From the NCBI GenBank assembly GCA_946406115.1, contig OX291542.1:26485321-26549320 (forward strand): a DNA stretch of 64,000 nt, in the 5' to 3' direction. Below the pieces are notes generated by a model that ran no database searches, had not been told where the DNA came from, and saw only the letters and a program-made list of their open reading frames with translations. The stretch's first letter is position 1. Every line of letters begins with the position of its first letter. A program made the translations under genes and the position numbers. The DNA is from Apoda limacodes (Eukaryota > Arthropoda > Insecta > Lepidoptera > Limacodidae). This document shows positions 10,272 to 21,235 of the stretch, piece by piece.

Positions 10272-10728
10272 TTACCATTGCTACTCGAAAAAGGACTTTT
10301 TATTCATCGATAACAGTGAATGAAACTCACTGAGCGAATAAAAACATAACAGTGATTAAAACTCACTTTTACTCACCAAGTAAATAAAAACATTTTAGTG
10401 AATAAAACTCACCTTTACTCACTGACTGTATAAAAACATTTTGAATTTGGAACAATTGTTAAATTGTTTTAATTGTGTTTGTGGTTGTTTTATGACATTG
10501 CTCTCTTATCACCCGGTAATAATTACCGAATATATACCAAAAAGTGATAACAGTACTTTTTACAGTCTCGCATTAAATGGTAAAAATTAGAGTATACAAC
10601 AAATGAAAAAAAAATCATTTCGGTCCTTTGTAACCCTCGCTGCGCTCAGAATTCTATTCTAGCATCCTTCGCTGCTCTCGTCACCCAACTTAGTCCCTTG
10701 CATTAAATTACCTTCTTTTTTACTTGTT
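10272..10728 (-). repeat. Family E element, copy 1, with internal 46-bp tandem units
   Basis: Reverse complement of the elements at 35905-36285 and 44066-44645. Shared landmarks are ACAAGTAAAAAA, GCGAAGGATGCTAGA, GAGCG-AGCGAGGGTTACAAA, TATATTCGGTAATTATTACC, GGGTGATAAG, CAATTTAACAATTGTT and CAAATTCAAAATG. Only this copy has a tandem tract of AGTGA-T-AAACTCAC units (36, 46 and 46 bp: 10315-10350, 10351-10396, 10397-10442). Non-coding, about 457 bp. I see no terminal inverted repeats. Probably a non-autonomous element. Confidence 0.7.
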
Positions 10729-10736
10729 GTATAATA

Positions 10737-10739
<3 letters not shown>

Positions 10740-10770
<31 letters not shown>

Positions 10771-10845
10771 CCACTAAGGTGGCAAACAAGCTTACGGCCC
10801 GCCTGATGGTAAGCGGTCACCTACTATTACTTCATTAAAGTTACC
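10740..10845 (-). mobile_element. CR1/Jockey-type LINE 3' end with poly(A)
   Basis: A T-run of about 28 at 10740-10767 is followed by ATACCACTAAGGTGGCAAAC and GCCCGCCTGATGGTAAGCGG. This is the complement of the family 3' UTR and A-tail. Coding sequence is absent (5' truncated). Confidence 0.75.
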
Positions 10846-11939
10846 CTGTTTGCAATGAATAAGCACTATTTTGAAAAGCGCCTTCTCTTATTTGTTTACT
10901 GACGAGAAAATGTTTTGCTAAATTCACTGCCTTCATTCCCGAAATGAAAGCGCGTCTTGAAGTTAGACACGTATGTCATCTAATTGTTCAACTTTACTCG
11001 TGCTTGTTTGAAAGTTTCATTTCAGATTAAAACTTTTAAACATTGTTATGCATAAGACACTCAATGTTTAATTTTAAATGTTGTTGAGTAGACTGACTGA
11101 TTATGATGTTATTAGATATAGGAAATAAGTGTTTTTGAAGATAAACTATTTTTTGTTTTCAAAATATTTACAAATACTTTATTTAATTAAACAGTGTTTG
11201 GTACTCCCATGATGACACTAGGTTGATCAAATGTTAAACAATATTAATATTCTTAATGCTACTTTATTTTTTAATTTACTTTAGATTGTTTCATAAATAA
11301 ATTATATTATAAAAAAAATAATATAAAAAATAATAATATTATATAATAATAATAATAATGAATAATATAAATAATAAATAAGATGGTACCATAGGTCAAA
11401 ACTGAAAAAAAAATGAGAACCCTTAAATACATCATTTTGGGTACATTTACCGATATTCAAATATCCAAAGCTGTAAATATGTCACACACCTTGTACTATT
11501 TTCAGTAATTTCTTGATCTTTGAAGTCAACACATCCGCATTGTATCAACGTGTTTTTTTAATTTTTGAATTTGGAATTCCATTGTCTTTGTTGAGTGTAT
11601 ATGATATGGAAATTTTAGCGACAAGGTATATATTTACAATTTAATCATATTTAAAGCAAATATTTGATAAAATATTTACAGTATTTGCGTGCTTACATCC
11701 GTTAAATCTAGCAGTTTCAAAATCGAGAACAACCAGCAATATAAAAAATATTCTGACAAACAAAAACTATTTTAAAATCATGATCAGTTTCTCATCTTGT
11801 CTGATAATGGTCTTCCGGTCTACCTCTTTCGACCCTATAATTTACTTTTGCCTCATAAATTGGTTACGTACATCTTTTATTTATCCTCTTAACATGCCCA
11901 AATCACCTTAACATATTCCAATATTTAGAATGTGACTTT
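10846..11939. other. Very AT-rich stretch with (AAT)n tract
   Basis: 11283-11375 is an impure AAT/ATAA microsatellite. 10900-10990 has TGACGAGAAAATGTTTTGC and AATTCACTGCCTTCA, weakly resembling 25080-25110. No gene. Confidence 0.5.
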
Positions 11940-12150
11940 CCTACTAATATTATAAATGTGAAAGTTTGATTTTCTTCTGTTATTCAATCACGTTGGTACG
12001 GAGTATCCAATTAAGCTGAAATTTTGCACAGAGATAGTTGAAGAGACGTAGGACAAAGGCTTGCATTTTATCCCTAAAAATTTAAAAGTTTCCACGGTAA
12101 TCAAATTCTACTTAAATAAACTATAGCCATAACTAAAGCTAGCTAGTATA
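11940..12150 (+). repeat. Lepidopteran short repeat (TACGGAGTATCC type)
   Basis: ACTAATATTATAAATGTGAAAG is followed by TACGGAGTATCCAATTAAGC, TTTTGCACAGAGATAG and TTGAAGAGACGTAGGACAAAGG. Part of this block (GGAGTATCCAAT...TAGCTGAAGAGACG) also seeds the minisatellite unit at 26756. Confidence 0.6.
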
Positions 12151-12344
12151 ATTGTCGTATGAATGCCACGCTGATAAGCTAGTAACATTTATATTCCTAT
12201 ATATATATATCCCGTATAATTTCTTCCATTTTTCCCTCACTCTTTCAATCAGTACTTTCGCTTTTAATTTGCTAATTATGCTTACTAGATTTATTCCATG
12301 GGTTACCTTAAATCCTTTTCACTTTGGTTTAATCACACGTCAAA

Positions 12345-12660
12345 ATCGTCGACGTAGTAATTGTCTTAGCCGGAAGACACCCGTTGTTGGTCATAGGCCT
12401 CCCCCATATGTCTCCTCAACGGACATGCTATGTCTTCCAATCCGTCCTCAAATGGAGTACTGTTGCTATTACTGGCCGGGCGCACCCGGAACCACCTTGG
12501 CTCTTTTGCCTTTGTTCAAAGTCGGGCTGAGAGAATCATCGATCAGATCCCAAACTCATAAGCCGAAACAGAGTTTGCGGGAGGCCTGTTTGTGTTCTGC
12601 CTCTTGTATAATGGAATGTGTTTTGAGGAATTGTTCGTAGTCATGCCTATTTCTTTTCAT
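12345..12660 (+). mobile_element. CR1/Jockey-type LINE C-terminal fragment (copy C)
   Basis: Reads QMEYCCYYWPGAPGTTLALL, then a frameshifted RAERIIDQIPNS-like part and SLREACLCSASCIMECVLRN, which corresponds to FASLCVFYRLYNGMCSEELF in related copies. No RT core or tail is left. Confidence 0.7.
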
Positions 12661-14379
12661 TTATTGAACAAAATTTATTAAAGTTACATTGAAATGTACT
12701 ATATACGAACTCGCGTAAACCTAGTAAGGTTTAGGTAAAGCATTAGCTACTAACCACTTATAGTACCTACTTCCATAGCTGATATCAGTATGAATATAAG
12801 AAAAAATAATGAATCAGAAATATACATAATAGAATAAAATATAGCCACATGTACTTTATAGTAGATAGGTAAATGTATATTATGTATGTAGGTTTACAAA
12901 GAAAAAAAAAGAAATGTTTTGAATATAGACGTCGGTATCTGCATTTTACCTACCAAAGCAGGCTAGTATAACCCAGACTACTATGTGTTAAAAATCATGT
13001 CGAGGGTTCACGGGATTTTTGTTTTAAGCAACATTATGGAACTTTACAGGGAAGCGTTGCAAGGTTTCATTTCTTTCTACCACCGCACTGCTCGCCATCA
13101 TCTTTAGTACGCAGTACACAATGTCAAGTTAATTGGACTCTGAGTTTTTTCGCCATGATGTGGACAGGCAGACCAGTTGAGGTCACAGTTATACATGTCC
13201 ATACAAAACTCTCAATCTTTCTAAATAATTCAGATTTGTATGAAACGATTTTGCCAGTTTTTAGCTTTGTACTGAGGATCATTTTCGAGCCTCTATATCA
13301 CTCTATAGCCTGTTTAACACGTAATTTGTACGAGTGGCGTAAATTAAGGCTGCGGTATAGGCTAGGCGGCGAATATAAGCCGTTTTTGTGCAAATTTTGT
13401 GTCTAAACTATAGCATCTAAAGGATTGAAAAAATATGTGTTATACAACTTGCTTTTGTCTAGTCCATTACCTTACTGAATAATTTTCATTTATTGTATTT
13501 ATTGCAATAAAAAAATCTGAAAATGACCATTGTTTCAACACTTGTGCAAATTTTTAAAGCGTGTATTGCATTTGCTAGTAATGAAAAGTGGTTAAATAAT
13601 TAAAATAGCTTGTTATCTAGTGCATTGACTCTAAGTTGTAGCAAAAAGTCCAAAAATGTGACTACAAAACTGTAATAACGTTAAATTCCATACAAAAAAT
13701 TTAAAGTTTCAATGCGTCATTACGGTATAAATTACTTAAGAAGTATAAAACATATATATCTCATTATAATGTATATGACATTATCTAATGATTATAGTGA
13801 ATTTACATACACAACGTTAGAATTACAATTTAGGTTTCTGGCCGACATCGCCCTCTTAATGAAGCGAATCGTGTAATTTATTAAATTTTCGAATATTTGA
13901 ATTGCAAGCACTAGTGCTAACTCGACTGTTAGAATATTCAGGTTGCTGAAAAACCCTCTGATTTGGCTTGGCAACTGTTGTGATTTGACAACTGCCAAGA
14001 TAACGTTTTCATTAGGATTTGTTATAGATTTCTTTGCGCAGTATTTGATTGATATAAAGTTAAATGGTATTTGTCTGCCTTCAGTTGACAGCAAAAAGAA
14101 GTTATATTTGTTTTTGTCTATTTTGCTGAAAGTTTTGACTATCTTTGTACACACTACCAAAGTAGATCAGGATTCTTTTTGGAAACTATTTTGAGGAAAT
14201 ATATGATTTTTTTTTGTAGTTATTTAGCAAATTCGGCAGCTGTTAAAGAAGAAATACAAATACATCCGTGTAAGCTAAAGTAATATATACCTGCTTTATT
14301 AGTTTAAATAAAAAGTTGTTTAGATTGTTAATGATTCAAATCAAACGTGATTTTCAATGAAATTGGTACATTAGAGACC
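12661..14379. other. AT-rich; overlapping unassigned ORFs at 13792-14194
   Basis: 122 codons are open on the minus strand (13792-14160) and 83 on the plus (13943-14194), over the same bases. Neither shows a motif I can name, and neither has convincing splice or start context. 13155-13406 is another unsupported frame. I see nothing else. Confidence 0.4.
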
Positions 14380-14530
14380 ATGGAAGCGTTGTCAATTAGG
14401 TGATCACAAGTTGATCGCAGCCGTCCCCAAGCAAGGTAAATCCAAACGCGCTGAGACGAGCTTACGGCGTTGAATGGCAGTGCGCGACTAGGCGGTCCGC
14501 TGAGAACAGCGTAAATTAATTAGTACTCCA
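14380..14530. repeat. Dispersed 'GTCAATTAG' repeat, copy 3
   Basis: GTTGTCAATTAGGTGATCAC, GCAGCCGTCCCCAAGCAA, GAGACGAGCTTACGGCGTTG, AATGGCAG, CGCTGAGAAC and AAATTAATTAGTA match the other copies. Confidence 0.65.
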
Positions 14531-14828
14531 CTATACCCCTTCTTTGACTGTGAGACGTTCTGCTTTATAAAGGAATTGTTGTATGATTTCAATTAATAAC
14601 ATTTAAGAGAATATTAAACTATTCTATAATACAAAATAAGGCCACACTTTGATTACAAGAAATCGTTTAAGTTCGCTTTGTCAAATTATTTAAAAATTAA
14701 AATTCCGGAAGTCAGTTTAAAAATTTAAAAATGTACCCCTCCATTAATCGGAAAAAAAATTAAAATTAAGTGTATTATAAAAGGTATTACACGTTATAAT
14801 AGTAAGTGAAAGAGGAAACATATTTTTA

Positions 14829-15290
14829 AATACCACTGAGGTGGCAAACGAGCTAACGGTCCGCCTGATAGTAAGCGATCGCCGCAGCCTATTACGGTTC
14901 TAACACTAGAGTCATCACTCGCTCGTTGACAACCCTTTTAAAATTCTAATCACTTCTTTCTTCAGAAACCCCATATTGTAGTCCTTAGAGAAAACCTTCG
15001 CGGTAGGAAGCTTCTTTGAAACTGCACTTTACTCGACAATTTAGGTTCTAAGGTGTAAGGATGAATTCCCTGCCGATGACCAGTTGTGCCATGGTAGAAA
15101 GTAGTCGTGGGCATCATTTTTAATAATTCCTCAGAACACATCCTATTATACAAGCGGTATAACACACACAGGGAGGCAAACTCTCCCTCAGACTTTACAG
15201 ACAGTTTCGATATGGCTTGTGAGTTGGGGATCGTCGACAAATATCTCAGCCCGACGCTGGACCGAGTAAAAATAATATTAATATGTAATC
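14829..15290 (-). mobile_element. CR1/Jockey-type LINE 3' end (copy D)
   Basis: On the minus strand the C-terminus reads EFASLCVLYRLYNRMCSEEL, then TTTFYHGTTGHRQGIHPYTL and SFLPRRFSLRTTIWGF (15240 down to 14962). The family 3' UTR follows, down to the ACCACTGAGGTGGCAAACGA complement at 14832-14851. It is the cleanest C-terminus of this family here and shows what copies A and B have lost. 5' truncated. Confidence 0.8.
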
Positions 15291-15554
15291 AACTTTTTCA
15301 AATGTAGCAGTTACTCAAGGCTGCAATGTTGTGATTTGTCTTCCACAACTATATATTTGTTGGGATAAGAACAAAGTGTTTTTATTCCTGAAGTCAAAAC
15401 AACTTCTAATTAGTCTTAAAAATAATTTCAATCTAAAATACTGACAAAATTTTTATAAATTATTGTTTTAGTATCTATTGAATTACTAGAAGGAAAAATA
15501 AATCATCCGAAATAACATATAAAAAAAATTATTGGAAATAAACTATAAAACTTA

Positions 15555-15910
15555 TTAAAAAAGGCCCTGGCTGTAGCTGCCATATAATATAGTAATATAG
15601 ATAAAGTGCCCAGAAGACTGGCAGCTTATTTGTTGACCGAAATATAAACCAGCCTTCTGATTTTTGGAACTGGAGATCAATCGCTTGGCTATATTCTTAT
15701 AAAAACGATGGGTGCTCGGTCCCCAATAGGCATATTTTCTACGCTTAAGATGTTCCACAGGGTCAGCTCCTGAACCAGCCTTTTTTTTGAGGTAGGTGGA
15801 AGATGGGACGTGGCCAAGGGGTAAATGCAAGTTGCATCCCACACTAAAGGGCGTCTTATCTTCCAAGGCGTAAGTGTGAAGCCATTGGGCCTCTTACCAT
15901 GTAAATAATT
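15555..15910 (-). pseudogene. Transposable-element protein fragment
   Basis: Minus-strand frame: LEDKTPFSVGCNLHLPLGHV, KKKAGSGADPVEHLKRRKYA and YWGPSTHRFYKN. A KAGAGADA-EE-KRRKYA pattern is familiar from retroelement-associated proteins, where it precedes the ETFGPW block seen at 8790 and 16866. That block is not downstream here, so this is a separate truncated remnant. Clade unknown. Confidence 0.45.
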
Positions 15911-16865
15911 AAAAATAAAAGTGAAAAAAAAACACTAATGACCCGATGTCCAGTTTCATGAACACTAAATTTTCCAAAACTTTAAAAACAGTTTTTATAT
16001 GTAAATGCATACACCAAGTAACCCCTTATTAAAATAGGAAAGTGAAGCAAATACTTTTAATAAACTCGTTTATTTTGTGGTGCAGCGGCAAAGAGAATAT
16101 CTCTTGCCAGGCGAGGTGTTATATGCCTGGGGACCGCGGTGGTCCAATTAATTTGCGCTTCGGTTTCTATATATGCTGAACTGCCGAAGAAACTTTGATA
16201 GCGCGATGTAGGACGCTTGACGTCAGCCTTGCTTGTAGCGGTACGATGTGATCCGGAAGGGTTTAAAATTGCAGCTTCACAACCGTCAGACGCCGTTCAC
16301 AAGTCGGCTGAAAATACTAACTTAAGTTTCTTAAACCTGCCAGTAACAAAATCTTAGACGTAAGCCAGTAGGTAATATATTTATAGATCACATAAATATC
16401 CTGTTGCCACTAGAGTTCCGATGTACTTTGAGGGATCAGACACAGACAGTGATACCTTTACAAAACAACAAACAATTAAGACAGGTGTCTAAAACTTTTA
16501 CTATCTCCGCGGAGAACTACAACTAGTCACGGAGTTTGTCTAGTATGTTTTGGACATTTTAAACAAGTCGGGGCCAATCATTACAAACAATAGGCGCGTT
16601 AGGCCCAAATACACATTGTACTATTCCACACATCGTATATGTAGTGTATCAGGCCTTTCAGCTTTCTAAACTATGTCGTATATGTACTATCGTTTTTAAT
16701 ATATTATTAAAAAAAATATCAATTACATAATTAAGTAACTAACTAAAATTATCTTAATTAAAACCCTAAAAAATAAATAAATAAAACATAATTAAAATTT
16801 AAAAACCCCAGACTCCAAAAAAGAATATTCAATCTAAAGTAAACCCCTGAGGTATAGTACCATTG
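15911..16865. other. Unassigned; GC-richer patch 16080-16330
   Basis: The patch (CTTGCCAGGCGAGG, GGGGACCGCGGTGGTCC, ACGTCAGCC) differs in composition from its flanks and may be an old element. No open frame or repeat partner in the window. Confidence 0.4.
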
Positions 16866-17063
16866 ACTCTGGCGGCATTACCTCTGCACAGCCAAACTTA
16901 GCCTTCGAGAGAGGCAGCATCCAGCCCTTAAATTACCCGACGCAAGAACAAGTCTTTTAGGTAAGTCCTTAACAAAAGACTTCGTATCCGATGACCAAGG
17001 GCCAAGTGTCTCAAATGCAAGTGCCACAAATTCATAACGATAAAATATTATTAAAATGTACAT
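16866..17063 (-). pseudogene. Transposable-element protein C-terminal fragment
   Basis: Minus frame YRYEFVALAFETLGPWSSDT, then DLPKRLVLASGNLRAGCCLS and LAVQRG, reading on into NAARVNGT. It aligns with 8790-9068 at the ETxGPxSS, RLVxAxGxxRAG and AxQRGNAA positions. Truncated and isolated. Confidence 0.55.
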
Positions 17064-18852
17064 ACATTACAACATCATTAATAAAGATGGTAAAGTAAGG
17101 ATATGTATGCTGCAGAGCAGAGATGACTTATGCGTCTAGATACCGTATCCGAAACATCAAACGGAGTGTTGCGAGCCATTTTCCTATCAATGTGTGTGTA
17201 TGTCAGCTAATACGACTATCATTTTTACATCTGTGTGCGTAATTTTGGTGTTTCCAACCTTAAAGAGATTACCCCGAATTTAGGAGTTTTTACTTTTATT
17301 TATTTTCACTTTCGATGACCCCCTGTGGGGATACATTATTTTAAGATAGAACGTAAGCATTTAATACGACGGTAAATCTGTAGACCATGGCCATGTAATG
17401 CATGGTGTCAAGAAACAAAATAGCTGTTCACTATTTTTAAAGAATATCCACTGTTCTACCATCTAAGCGTGTGCAGCCTATGCGTTAAATGCGGACTGTA
17501 AGTGCCACCAAATTTAACATAGAGCGCATTCATTTTAGTCAACAGAAAGATGGAATGCACGCGTAGAGAGCATAGAGCACATTCAAGGCGTAAATATTGG
17601 AATTAGTAATTTTCTTTTGCGAAAGCGATATTGCTGATATTGTTAGAGCAGCCCGCAGGAATCGGATCACAATGCTATTGTTTAAATGTGTACAACTTAC
17701 ATCTTATTCTCGTCAGTTTTGTAAGTTACAGAGTCATTTAATTACCACCGGAACTACGGCGCCTATTCTAAAAAGCCCTCTTAAATTTTTATTTTTTGCT
17801 TTTAATTTTTATTTTTAGTTAGGAAACCCGCATGCATAACACATATTCTGAGAAAATTTGCCTACTTCGAGCTTTTTAAAGGTTAGGACCCTTCGGGTAG
17901 GGAAACAATCAGGGAGTTTAATTACTATATTATAGAGTATTTTAATCTATACATAATAAATACATAGGAAATATAAAGATTATATGTAAAATGGTATTTA
18001 AAAATTAATTAATAAAATTAAAAGATTTTAGTAATAAAATTTTATTAGTTATCCAAAAGAAAATCAAACAAAAATCATTATAAATACATTATATTTTTTT
18101 TCTTAAGACCTAATAAGTCTATCATTGGAAATGAATAACTTATATTACTGATTGACCTCTCATTATATTATACAAACAATGAAAAAACAATCGCCCTATA
18201 ATTTTACACACCCAATTGCGCGTGTGATTACACTGTCTTGCTAATAAAGTACCTAGTATTAGGTAATTAAAGTTGAAATTTTATATAAAGAGTACAAAGT
18301 GTGACGTTACAGTTCGTTGTAAAGAAATTTTTTTTTTCAAACTATTTATGTATTTTAAAATACGGTAATTAATTAATTTCGTAGTTTACAAAATATATGA
18401 TAAGTAATTCTTTTTCTATTTATATTTACATCTGTTATGTTTTTTTTTTATTTAAACATTGCAGAAGTCCAGGGTAAAGGTTTATGTTCTATATATATAA
18501 TAAATACTTTATCAACCTAAAATAGTGTAATGTATGTAAGTGACGTTAGGTGAAAAATATGTATTGTCGTTTCAGTATTCGCCTTACTAAGCTTGGGATG
18601 GGAAAATAACGTACCTACAGACTTGGCAACACAGACAGAAAAACAATTGTTGTTTGTTTTGCGAACAATTATTTTGAAAACTTAGTTTGTTACTTAAATT
18701 TAGCAAGCAGATTAGTGTAATAACTTGTGAAAAGTGATTTTCTATCATCAACCCTTTTTTTTGTCAATAGTTTAGCACGATTTTATAAATCGTAAAATAA
18801 TCGACGCATAAATTCACATTTTTATTACTTTACGCGGGAGCACAGTTTGCGT
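17064..18852. other. AT-rich, no supportable gene
   Basis: 17121-17146 carries a 26-nt block shared, inverted, with 19660-19685. The 73-codon frame at 17597-17818 has no motif. The remainder is low-complexity AT-rich DNA. Confidence 0.45.
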
Positions 18853-19640
18853 CTTTTTTTTTTCTGAACTTACTATACAGTTGGCTGTTGCAGCCATTAC
18901 TGCTTCACCGGGCTTTTTTGGGCGACACTCTGAAGAAGCCTCAGCCCGTATAGCGCACCCAACGCTCAAGGGAGCCTCGGCTTGGGTTGTCGCTCTCGGG
19001 GGCGTCTCTTCAACCGGCGTGAGTCTCGAACCCGAAGGAGGAACTGCCAGGAGGTGAGTTCCCCGTTACGCGGGTGCGGTTGCGATTGAGTGGGGGCGAG
19101 AAGCGCTCCGGCACTTTTTGATATCTCGTGTATCCGTTCGGGCGCCGACGAACCCGGGGACGTCGGCGTCGTGTGAGGGGGAGTCCCTATTCGGGGAGGT
19201 CGTAGAGACTGATCTCGCTATCCGGACAACGAAATCGTCATCTGGGGCCGTTAGTACGTGCCGAGGCCTCCTAACGATAGTTTTACGATCATGCCGAGGT
19301 CGGTGGGGGCATGATACGTTGTGGATTGCACAATTAGTCGATTGGGGTGATTTTGTGTACGCTCGAAAAGGCGGACTGCCAGATCTTTGAAATATTGGGG
19401 AATCGTAGGGAGCTTGAAGTCCCTGTGTAGGTCCGCATTGCGGACGTACCAGGAGGCTCCGGAGGCCGCTTTCAAAAAGCGGTTTTGGAGGGTCTGAAGT
19501 TTATGGAGATTGCGCTTTGATGACGCAAAGACTACACTAGCATAAGCTAGTATGGGGCGGATGCAAGTTGTGCAGACGCACAGATTACGTATAATGTAGT
19601 GTGACGGCAAGTACCTGAAAATTCAGCTACTCGGATTGGC
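18853..19640 (-). mobile_element. Jockey-clade LINE 3' end, copy 1
   Basis: Minus-strand frame 19610-19251 reads CIRPILAYASVVFASSKRNL, HKLQTLQNRFLKAASGASWY, VRNADLHRDFKLPTIPQYF and DLAVRLFERTQNHPN. This is the characteristic C-terminal region of Jockey ORF2 (IRPILTYAS...LQ..QNRFLR...GAPWYVRN.DLH.DL.L..I..Y). A GC-rich 3' region with ACGCTCAAGGGAGCC and TCAGCCCGTATAG follows, then a T-run at 18853-18863 that is the A-tail in reverse. A second copy lies at 34125-34625. No RT core is present. Confidence 0.85.
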
Positions 19641-20499
19641 TCGTTTTGTGTGCCCGAACACGGTATCTAGACGTATAAGTCATCTTTGTTGCAGAGTTTT
19701 TTTGACATTCTGTATCTACCAGCTGCATTTGAAAAAATAATTTTGAATTTAATAGCCCAATTCTTAACGAAGGATATAGGCTATTTAACGTCACACCACG
19801 ATCCTGAGGAGCCGAAAAAAAAGAAAAAGAAAGAACTAAGTTATAGCGTGGGCGTGAGCGATGAGGGTACAAGGCTGGCAGCAACTGAAAGGGCAGAACA
19901 TCGTTTGCCACGTTAGACAGTGGAAATATAAAGCTGATTTGGTCAATAACTCAAACTCAAAGTATTTTTGTTGAAGTAAACTGTTAAAGAACCCTTTTCA
20001 ATAACTATCTATTTATAAAATTAAATTTTACTTGACTACCGGTTCTAAACGATTTGTCTGCCAAGAGCCGGCGAGGATATAAATTTACTTAATTTTATAA
20101 TCATTTTCATTCTTAATATCCATCAATTTTGTAATATGTATTTTTTTTTAAATAAAATAATTTTACATGAATTTTAAATTCATGTAGGTATATTATCTAC
20201 TTGTTTGGGTATATAGTCATAATCATAATAAATTTTATGCTAACCCCATGAACTAAAGTAGTGATAGATAGTTCTTGAAGCAAATTTATAGAATGGACTG
20301 CGTCTATTTTGCAAAATTAAACTTGAATAACATTCAATTTTGCACAATGTAAAAAAAAAGTGTTTGTTTACTTCTTTGCTTGCTTTGTTTACTTCTTAAA
20401 AACAACAGCTTTATGCTTATTTATCGGCTTAAAATTTAAATAAAATCGTAAAATATACGAAGCTTGCAAACTTGAATTATAGTGATATTTTGTAAACGG
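19641..20499. other. Unassigned; partial repeat at 19730-19800
   Basis: GTTAAATAGCC and complementary blocks near 19760-19795 resemble a common lepidopteran short repeat. The overlapping open frames at 19627-19916 are not supported as genes. The remainder is AT-rich. Confidence 0.4.
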
Positions 20500-20610
20500 T
20501 AGTTGCGTCAATTTGTAATTTCAGGCATTCCCCAGCGATCTACGGCCATTACGCGCAGAAACGAGCTTTCGGCGTGGAATGACAATCGCTGGTGGCGATT
20601 TAGGCCGGCC
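20500..20610. repeat. Dispersed 'GTCAATTAG' repeat, copy 4
   Basis: TTGCGTCAATT, GGCATTCCCCAGCGATCTAC, GGCCATTACGCGCAGAAACG and AGCTTTCGGCGTGGAATGAC match copy 1 closely, so the first part is well preserved. Confidence 0.65.
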
Positions 20611-20689
20611 GCAAACTACGAGAAATTTCGGAAAAAAAAAATGCGTGTACGCGCCGTTTACGTAATTTACAAACACAAAGTAAAAGTGT

Positions 20690-20740
20690 CACTAAACGGA
20701 CACCCACCCAATTACTGACCAAGCTTGACGTTGCTTAACT
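20690..20740 (-). repeat. 5S-rRNA-like SINE piece, copy 1
   Basis: On the minus strand: GTTAAGCAACGTCAAGCTTG, GTCAGTAATTGGGTGGGTG, TCCG. This follows the 3' half of eukaryotic 5S rRNA (GTTAAGCAACGTCGGGC..., GTCAGTACTTGGATGGGTG, ACCG). There is no complete 5S gene, so it is a SINE-type derivative and not a functional rRNA. Two more copies are at 22871-22915 and 60886-60932. Confidence 0.65.
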
Positions 20741-20755
20741 TTGAATATATTTTTA

Positions 20756-20945
20756 ACCGACTTCAAAAAAGGAGGAGGTTCTATGTTCGACAGGTATATT
20801 TTTTTTATGATTTCTCCGTCAATTGTGAACCGATTTCAAAACTTCTTTTTTTATTCCCTACTATAAGAGTACGTTCTCATATTAATGAAGTGGATTTAAA
20901 ACTTAAACTTTAAGAGAAAAAAAATTTATGTTAATTTTGAACTGG
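20756..20945 (+). repeat. 'GACTTCAAAAAAGGAGG' repeat, copy 1
   Basis: ACCGACTTCAAAAAAGGAGG, AGGTTCTATGTTCGAC, TTTTTATGATTTCTCCGTC, AACCGATTTCAAAA, then AAGTGGATTTAAAACTTAAA. The same order occurs at 24220-24480 and inverted at 41340-41430. Common in Lepidoptera; the ORFs over it are shadows. Confidence 0.65.
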
Positions 20946-20994
20946 TGCAATCTCTAATAAAATAATTTGTAGAATACTTACATATCATACTTAT

Positions 20995-21235
20995 AGACAC
21001 ACTAGCTTTTACCAGCGGGTTCACCCGCCCTAAATTTTATAAGTGTAGAACGGTAACTCCTCAACTATAGAAAAAAAACCCGACTCACACTTAACGTTTT
21101 AAAGTAGCCTGTGTTCTTTCTTGCGACTCAAAATATCTCCATGCCAAATTTCATTTTAATCAGTACAGCGGTTTAAGCGTTAAAAGGTTACTGACAGAGT
21201 AACTTTCGCATTTATAATATTAGTATGCATTTTGC
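20995..21235 (-). repeat. 'GGTTATCGG' short repeat copy
   Basis: CTAGCTTTTACCAGCGGGTT, CACCCGCCCTAAATTTTAT, ACTCACACTTAACGTTTTAA, CATGCCAAATTTCATTTTAA, CAGTACAGCGGTTTAAGCGT and TTATAATATTAGTATG. Nearly full length. Confidence 0.7.

Noticed and set aside
20690..20740. Possible 5S rRNA gene
   Set aside because: Only the 3' half is similar, with substitutions and no full-length gene.
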